NCBI GenBank assembly: GCA_023253615.1
Contig: JALRFZ010000600.1
Location: 1-5,352, forward strand
DNA: 5,352 nt
Direction: 5' to 3'
From: Verrucomicrobiales bacterium
Lineage (GTDB): Bacteria > Verrucomicrobiota > Verrucomicrobiia > Verrucomicrobiales > DEV007
A program made the position numbers and the translations under genes. Positions 1-3,185 of the stretch are shown here, in pieces; within the stretch, counting starts at the first letter, position 1, and every line of letters begins with the position of its first letter. The notes below the pieces were generated by a model. It saw nothing but the letters and a program-made list of their open reading frames with translations, was not told the DNA's origin and did no database searches.

Positions 1-53
1 CCGCGGAGTTTCGTGAAGGTTTCCTGGCGACTGTCGGAGAGGTTGGAGAACAT
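1..53 (-). CDS. ffh: Signal recognition particle protein Ffh/SRP54, N-terminal fragment (cut by window edge)
   Basis: Reading the minus strand from the ATG at 53-51 gives MFSNLSDSRQETFTKLRG before the window ends. This pattern (MF, then LSD or LTD, then a helix ending in F-x-K-L-R-G) is how bacterial Ffh proteins begin, at the start of the NG-domain helical bundle. Ffh is the GTPase that, with 4.5S RNA and FtsY, targets nascent membrane proteins to the translocon. Only 18 codons are visible, so the GTPase and M domains cannot be checked. No Shine-Dalgarno sequence precedes the ATG; the bases just upstream read cgcccttccc. The gene points the same way as the permease, 539 bases downstream of it, so it is probably a separate transcription unit. 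The call rests on N-terminal resemblance alone; a different protein with a similar start is possible. Confidence 0.55.
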   Translation of the reverse strand, partial: MFSNLSDSRQETFTKLR

Positions 54-61
54 GGGAAGGG

Positions 62-120
62 CGCGGCCTTCGGCCGCGGTAAAAGGTGGGATGCGGCGGG
101 AGGCCGCGGTAAAAAGTGGG
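62..120. repeat. Tandem pair of about 30 bp: GC hairpin plus TAAAARG heptamer
   Basis: The block ggccgcggtaaaa(g/a)gtggg occurs at 72-90 and again at 102-120, exactly 30 bases apart. Each copy forms the right arm of a GC-rich hairpin: cgcggcc/ggccgcg at 62-68 and 72-78 (7 bp, loop ttc), and gcggc/gccgc at 93-97 and 103-107 (5 bp). A third, looser copy of the same layout (gcgcggtaaaaggt) lies at 284-297. The block sits directly upstream of the ffh start, so it is in that gene's leader if transcription starts further right. Confidence 0.7.
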
Positions 121-134
121 AAGGTAAAAGGTAA

Positions 135-169
135 GCGTGCTCAGAGAACCGTGGATTCGATGAGCACGC
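135..169. repeat. Inverted repeat, 9-bp perfect arms
   Basis: The arms gcgtgctca (135-143) and tgagcacgc (161-169) are perfect complements around a 17-base spacer. The left arm follows a taaaaggt heptamer, just as gcgtgct follows the heptamer array in repeat copies A and B. This end may therefore be a diverged remnant of the same element. There is no T-run on either side, so it does not look like a terminator. Confidence 0.6.
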
Positions 170-247
170 CATTCGCGATCATTTGATGCCCTCGGCATCT
201 ATCTCCGCTTCGCTCCGATTGCGGAAGCGAAGCGCATTCGCGGTCAT
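170..247. repeat. 13-bp imperfect direct repeats bounding a hairpin block
   Basis: The sequence cattcgcgatcat (170-182) recurs as cattcgcggtcat (235-247), with one mismatch. Between them lie a 6-bp perfect hairpin (gatgcc/ggcatc, 185-190 and 194-199) and a 9-bp hairpin (cgcttcgct/agcgaagcg, 206-214 and 226-234). The second hairpin has an inner ccg/cgg stem and an attg loop. A palindrome-filled block with near-identical ends is typical of a small interspersed repeat. The minus strand also reads a 22-codon open frame here (247-179), but its bases are accounted for by the hairpins. Confidence 0.6.
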
Positions 248-253
248 GCGCTT
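206..253. other. Two overlapping, mutually exclusive hairpins
   Basis: Hairpin 1 pairs 206-214 with 226-234 (9 bp, plus an inner 3-bp stem). Hairpin 2 pairs aagcgcat (230-237) with atgcgctt (246-253), 8 bp perfect with an 8-base loop. They share bases 230-234, so only one can form at a time in a transcript. An A6 run at 256-261 follows hairpin 2 on the plus strand. On the minus strand it is a T6 run that comes before the hairpins, so neither strand has a standard terminator. A regulatory switch is possible, but a packed palindromic repeat is the simpler reading. Confidence 0.5.
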
Positions 254-315
254 TGAAAAAAGCTGAACATGGCCCGCCTGCTGGCGCGGTAAAAGGTCGT
301 GTTCAACGAACGCAC

Positions 316-486
316 CCGGACGACGCGGTGGCGACGTGGACGTCGGGCCGCGGGAAAGGTGGCGCCCAGTGCCAGAAACGAAGTAAAAGGTAAAAAGTGA
401 AAGGTCGGCGTGCTGAGGGTGCGTCTGGTTCGCGCGGTGGCGACGTGGACGTCACCACTACGGGCGGAAGACTCCGCGCACGCCGG
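316..486. repeat. Long direct repeat, copy A
   Basis: These 171 bases recur at 2683-2860 with six substitutions and one 7-base gap, about 96% identity over aligned positions. Inside are two copies of cggtggcgacgtggacgtc (326-344 and 435-453), a ggcgcc-containing stretch, and a heptamer array (three TAAAAGG-like units, 382-405). The copy starts at ccggacgacgcgg and ends near cgcacgccgg, after which similarity to copy B stops. No open frame in it looks like a real gene. It lies downstream of the permease gene. Confidence 0.95.
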
Positions 487-592
487 ATCGCGGAGGTTTG
501 AACCCGTTCAACGCGAATGGACCGCGAATTCAGAAAAATGGATCCGTTCGATTCGTGGTTCCCCTCCCTTGCCGCGCGTCCCTCCCCACGCC

Positions 593-1555
593 TCACGTCT
601 TGCGCCGATCGCGCCACACATCGGTGATGGCGGCGAGAACGATGACGAGTCCGGTGATGAGGAATTTCACCGGATCGGAGGCGCCGAGGTTGGCGAGTCC
701 GGCGTCGAGGGTGGCGATGATGAGGACGCCGAGAAAACTCCCCGTCACGGAGCCTCGTCCGCCCATGAGACTGGTGCCGCCGACGACGACGGCGGCGATG
801 GCGGAGAGCTCGATCCCGGCGCCGGCGTTCGGATCGACCGCGCCCATCTTCGAACTGGCGAAGGCGGCGCCGATCCCGGCGAGGGCTCCGGCGATGGCGA
901 AGACGGCGATGCGGACGGGGCGCGTGCGGATGCCGGAATAGACCGCGGCCTCCTCGTTCGCACCGATGACGAGAAGATGGCGGCCGAAGACGGTGCGGCG
1001 CAGCACGATTTGTCCGGCGATGACAAGCAACACGGCGAGAAGGATGGCGGGGGAAAGGCCGAGTCCGCCAAGCGGCGCGCCGAGGGCTTCGACAGGCTTG
1101 CCGATGTAGCGGGTCTCGGATCCCGTGGCGAGGTAGGCGAGGCCGCGCGCGACCTGCATCATGCCGAGGGTGACGATGAAGCTGGCGACGCGGAAGCGCA
1201 CCGAGACGAAGCCGTTGATCCAGCCGCAGGCGGCCCCGGTGAGCACCGCGAGGGGCAGGGCGGCGGCGAGGGGCAGCCCGCCGTCGACCATGGCGATCCC
1301 GAGGATGGCGCCCGAAAAAGCCATGACCGAACCGACCGAGAGATCGATGCCGCCGGTGAGGATGACGAAGGTCATGCCCACGGCGAGGACGGTGAGGGCG
1401 GGCACCTGGTTGGCGATCTGGTGGAAGGTCGCGGCCCCGAGGAAATTCCTGCCAAAGACACCAAAGACCGCGACGAGCAGACCGAGCACGGCGAGCAGCC
1501 CGAGCGATTCCCCGGGACGGAGGCGGGATGGTGAAGGTGTCGCGTCAACGCTCAT
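593..1555 (-). CDS. ABC transporter permease, RbsC/BPD_transp_2 family (ribose/sugar-type import)
   Basis: The product is an inner-membrane permease of the branched-chain amino acid/ribose (BPD_transp_2) family. It is 320 residues long, against 321 for E. coli RbsC. Hydrophobic segments run through most of the chain, starting at about residues 18-34 and 51-67. Family motifs are clear: TGGIDLSVGS at 67-76, GAN-x2-AA-x2-SGI near 198-209, and AAVVVGGTSLMGGRGSVTG near 254-272. The C-terminus ends in a short basic tail (DRRKT). I chose the ATG at 1555-1553; a GTG three codons upstream (1564) is an alternative. Neither has a Shine-Dalgarno site. It follows the binding-protein gene by 88-97 bases on the same strand and is probably co-transcribed with it. 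No RbsA-type ATPase is adjacent. The family is certain; the transported sugar cannot be read from the sequence. Confidence 0.94.
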   Translation of the reverse strand: MSVDATPSPSRLRPGESLGLLAVLGLLVAVFGVFGRNFLGAATFHQIANQVPALTVLAVGMTFVILTGGIDLSVGSVMAFSGAILGIAMVDGGLPLAAALPLAVLTGAACGWINGFVSVRFRVASFIVTLGMMQVARGLAYLATGSETRYIGKPVEALGAPLGGLGLSPAILLAVLLVIAGQIVLRRTVFGRHLLVIGANEEAAVYSGIRTRPVRIAVFAIAGALAGIGAAFASSKMGAVDPNAGAGIELSAIAAVVVGGTSLMGGRGSVTGSFLGVLIIATLDAGLANLGASDPVKFLITGLVIVLAAITDVWRDRRKT

Positions 1556-1577
1556 GTCTACCACGGTGAATCTGATT

Positions 1578-1645
1578 CTCCGTGTCCCTCCGTTCCCTCC
1601 GTGGCGGAACCGGCTCTACCACAGGGATCACGGAGGAACACGGAG
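1578..1645. repeat. Imperfect inverted repeat between rbsB-like and rbsC-like genes
   Basis: The arms at 1578-1604 and 1619-1645 are 27 bases each, match at 21 positions, and are separated by 14 bases. The outer 8 bp (ctccgtgt/acacggag) are perfect. Each arm is built from degenerate repeats of a ctccgtg-like word, so on one strand it reads as cacggagg repeats. Such CACGGAGG-type repeats are a familiar kind of intergenic repeat in environmental bacteria. In the transcript it would form a long hairpin between the two cistrons. That could protect the upstream message or lower permease expression relative to the binding protein. There is no T-run, so it is unlikely to be a full terminator. Confidence 0.75.
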
Positions 1646-1652
1646 GCCGGAA

Positions 1653-2588
1653 TCAAGGCAATTGCGCCTGGGTGATGAGGTCGACGGGGGTTTTTTTGTC
1701 GGCGGGGGCGGCTTCGCCCTTGAGGATGGAAAGCGCGGCCTCGATGCCGTAGACGGCGAGTTGTCCGCCGTGCTGGTCGGCGGTGGCGAGGATGCGTCCT
1801 TCGCGGATGAGGGCCTGCACCGCGCTGATGTTGTCGAAGCCGACGATGCGGACCTGTCCTTCCTTCCCGGCCGCCTTCACCGCGGCCGCGGCCCCGAGGG
1901 CCATGCTGTCGTTGCACGCGAGAATCGCGGCGAGGTCGGGATGGGCGGTGAGGATCGAGGCGGTGACGCTGTTGGCTTTTTCCATCTCCCACGAGGCGCT
2001 CTGCACCGCGACGACGGCGGCCCCGGCCGTCTGCATCGCTTCCTCGAAGCCGGCGCGGCGCTGCTGGGCGTTGAAGGCGGTGGGCACACCCTCGAGGATC
2101 GCGACCTGGTCGCCGCGCTTGAGTTGTTTGGCGAGTTCCTCGCCGACGAGGCGGGCGCCCTCGCGGTTGTCAGGGCCCACGAAGGGGATGGCGGCCCCGG
2201 ACCCGGCGAGGACCTCGCGGTCGAGGCGGTTGTCGATGTTGACGACGACGATGCCGGCATCCTGCGCGCGTTTGAGCACGGGGACGAGGGCTTTGGAATC
2301 GGCAGGGGCGATGACGATGGCGGCGACGCCACGGGCGATCATCTGCTCGACGAGGGCGACTTGCTGGGCGAGGTCGGTCTCATTGCGGATGCCGTTGGAA
2401 ACGAGCTCGAAGCTCTCCGCATTCTGTTTCCGGTAGGCTTCCGCGCCGTCTGCCATGGTCTTGAAGAACTCGTTGGCGAGGGACTTCATGACGAGGGCGA
2501 CCTCCGGTTTGCCCGGGGTTCCGTGATTGCCTTCACAGGCGGGGAACAAGAACGCGGCGGCGAGGGGAAGAAGGGAGAAACGTTTCAT
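1653..2588 (-). CDS. Sugar-type ABC transporter substrate-binding lipoprotein, RbsB-like (Peripla_BP_4 family)
   Basis: The product is a 311-residue periplasmic binding protein that would capture a small polar ligand, probably a sugar, and hand it to the RbsC-like permease. The N-terminus MKRFSLLPLAAAFLFPACEG is a short lipoprotein-type signal. Cys18 is the likely lipidation site, although FPAC is a poor match to the lipobox. Lobe 1 starts at about residue 29 (VALVMKSLANEFF). Typical landmarks follow: APADSKAL (94-101), VVNIDNRLD (115-123), NAQQRRAGF (173-181), ACNDSMALGA (224-233), VGFDN (249-253) and ATADQ (268-272). By family knowledge the D/N/R, N-D, D and Q positions in these motifs contact ligand. 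The start is ATG 2588-2586. The reading frame stays open 30 codons upstream, but that part runs through a palindrome and lacks a signal sequence. No Shine-Dalgarno site is seen. The substrate is unknown. Confidence 0.94.
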   Translation of the reverse strand: MKRFSLLPLAAAFLFPACEGNHGTPGKPEVALVMKSLANEFFKTMADGAEAYRKQNAESFELVSNGIRNETDLAQQVALVEQMIARGVAAIVIAPADSKALVPVLKRAQDAGIVVVNIDNRLDREVLAGSGAAIPFVGPDNREGARLVGEELAKQLKRGDQVAILEGVPTAFNAQQRRAGFEEAMQTAGAAVVAVQSASWEMEKANSVTASILTAHPDLAAILACNDSMALGAAAAVKAAGKEGQVRIVGFDNISAVQALIREGRILATADQHGGQLAVYGIEAALSILKGEAAPADKKTPVDLITQAQLP

Positions 2589-2637
2589 CGGGGTCGGGGG
2601 ATGGTCGCAAATCCCGACGGAGTGTGCCAGACCTTTT

Positions 2638-2655
2638 TTGGTGCTTGGTGCTTGG
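2638..2655. repeat. Short tandem heptamer TTGGTGC (about 2.5 units)
   Basis: The plus strand reads ttggtgcttggtgcttgg, two full 7-base units and part of a third. It lies 50 bases upstream of the binding-protein start codon and directly beside a T6 run (2634-2639), which is an A6 tract on the coding strand. Confidence 0.65.
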
Positions 2656-2665
2656 GGTGGTGTAG

Positions 2666-2684
2666 GGCGGAATGGCATTCCGCC
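2666..2684. repeat. Perfect 9-bp extragenic palindrome beside repeat copy B
   Basis: The arms ggcggaatg (2666-2674) and cattccgcc (2676-2684) are perfect complements around a single base. It overlaps the first two bases of repeat copy B and has no counterpart at the matching edge of copy A, where a different small inverted repeat (tgttc/gaaca-like, around 301-314) is found. It is 78 bases or more upstream of the binding-protein start. Confidence 0.75.
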
Positions 2685-2860
2685 GGACGACGCGGTGGCG
2701 ACGTGGACGTCGGGCCGGGGGAAGGGTGGCGCCCAGTGCCAGAAACGAAGTAAAAGGTAAAAAGTAAAAGGTGAAAGGTCGGCGTGCTGAGGGTGCGTCT
2801 GGTTCGCGCGGTGGCGACGTGGACGTCACCACTACTTGCAGAAGACTCCGCGCACGCTGG
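2683..2860. repeat. Long direct repeat, copy B
   Basis: This is the 178-base partner of copy A (316-486), in the same orientation. It differs by six substitutions and carries one extra 7-base unit in its heptamer array (four units at 2749-2779, against three in copy A). The 19-bp motif cggtggcgacgtggacgtc occurs twice, at 2693-2711 and 2809-2827. It lies upstream of the binding-protein gene, so the two copies bracket the binding-protein/permease pair. Confidence 0.95.
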
Positions 2861-2884
2861 TAGTGGTGGTCTCCAGACCGCCAC
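2827..2884. repeat. Overlapping inverted repeats at the end of copy B
   Basis: The arm caccactac (2827-2835) is the perfect complement of gtagtggtg (2860-2868), with a 24-base spacer. The right arm also belongs to a second palindrome, where 2863-2872 pairs with 2875-2884 (ten pairs, one of them G-T, centred on cc). The two pairings exclude each other. Copy A has the first left arm but not the right one, so this structure exists only at copy B. Confidence 0.65.
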
Positions 2885-3185
2885 CCACGGACGACGCGGC
2901 TCTTTCGGTTTTCACGATACGGAGCCCCGGCGTCTGGCGCATTGGATTCGGCGTCGGTGCAATCGGGATCGTTGCCCCATTTCATGCTGGCGAAGATACG
3001 CGCGATCTCGATGTGAACGGTGAATCCCGGGAGATCCGTGTCCTAGGCGATGCGGGCGAAGCGGTCGGTCAAGCCAGCACCGTCCTGGAGCCTGGCTTTG
3101 CCTCGTTGCCTCGAATCTCGACACCGGCCGCCCGAGCCTCCCGCCGCGCTCGTCTGCGAAATTGACGGGGGAAGGCTCCCGGGTC

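Larger units (their letters stand above)
54..592. other. Repeat-rich intergenic region between the permease gene and ffh
   Basis: I find no convincing gene in these 539 bases. From left to right it holds two GC hairpins each followed by a TAAAARG heptamer (62-120), a hairpin cluster (135-253), a third heptamer after a small hairpin (275-296), repeat copy A (316-486), and about 100 bases with short A-runs and a 6-bp inverted repeat at 498-511. I see no clear intrinsic terminator for the permease. The only T-run near its end on the minus strand (538-534, TTTTT) has no strong stem before it. A promoter for ffh must lie here, but no convincing -35/-10 pair was recognised. Confidence 0.7.
2589..3185. 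other. Intergenic region between the receptor and the binding-protein gene
   Basis: These 597 bases contain a tandem TTGGTGC heptamer (2638-2655), a 19-bp palindrome (2666-2684), repeat copy B (2683-2860), and a second palindrome (2863-2884). The remaining 300 bases or so (2885-3185) hold no gene I recognise. Several frames are open on both strands, as expected at this GC content, but none has a recognisable product. A 7-bp inverted repeat (aagccag/ctggctt, 3071-3077 and 3092-3098) and a weak stem just after the receptor stop (3164-3185) are present without T-runs. A promoter for the binding-protein gene should be here; I could not identify one. Confidence 0.7.

Noticed and set aside
179..247. 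22-codon minus-strand open frame (MTANALRFRN...) between the permease and ffh
   Set aside because: It is entirely built from the palindromes of the repeat block and has no ribosome-binding site. The palindromes explain the sequence better than coding does.
230..261. Hairpin plus A/T run as an intrinsic terminator
   Set aside because: The run is A6 after the hairpin on the plus strand, and T6 before the hairpin on the minus strand, so it has the wrong order for either direction.
316..486. CRISPR array or insertion sequence explanation for the repeats
   Set aside because: There are only two long copies far apart, with no regular repeat-spacer pattern, no cas gene, no transposase frame and no terminal inverted repeats.
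410..1534. Long plus-strand open frame (374 codons) antisense to the permease
   Set aside because: Its product is a low-complexity run of Gly, Asp, Glu and Ala, typical of the complement of a GC-rich gene. The opposite strand encodes a clear RbsC-family protein.
2610..2640. TGGCAC ... TTGCG on the minus strand as a sigma-54 promoter for the binding-protein gene
   Set aside because: The spacing between the GG and GC elements is about 18 bases instead of the required 10.
2586..2678. Upstream start for the binding protein at 2678
   Set aside because: The extra 30 residues are translated from a palindrome and a heptamer repeat, and they would bury the signal peptide. The ATG at 2588 leads directly into a lipoprotein signal.
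1161..2753. Plus-strand open frame of 530 codons across both transporter genes
   Set aside because: It runs antisense to two confidently identified genes and through their intergenic hairpin. It has no recognisable domain and begins inside the permease.
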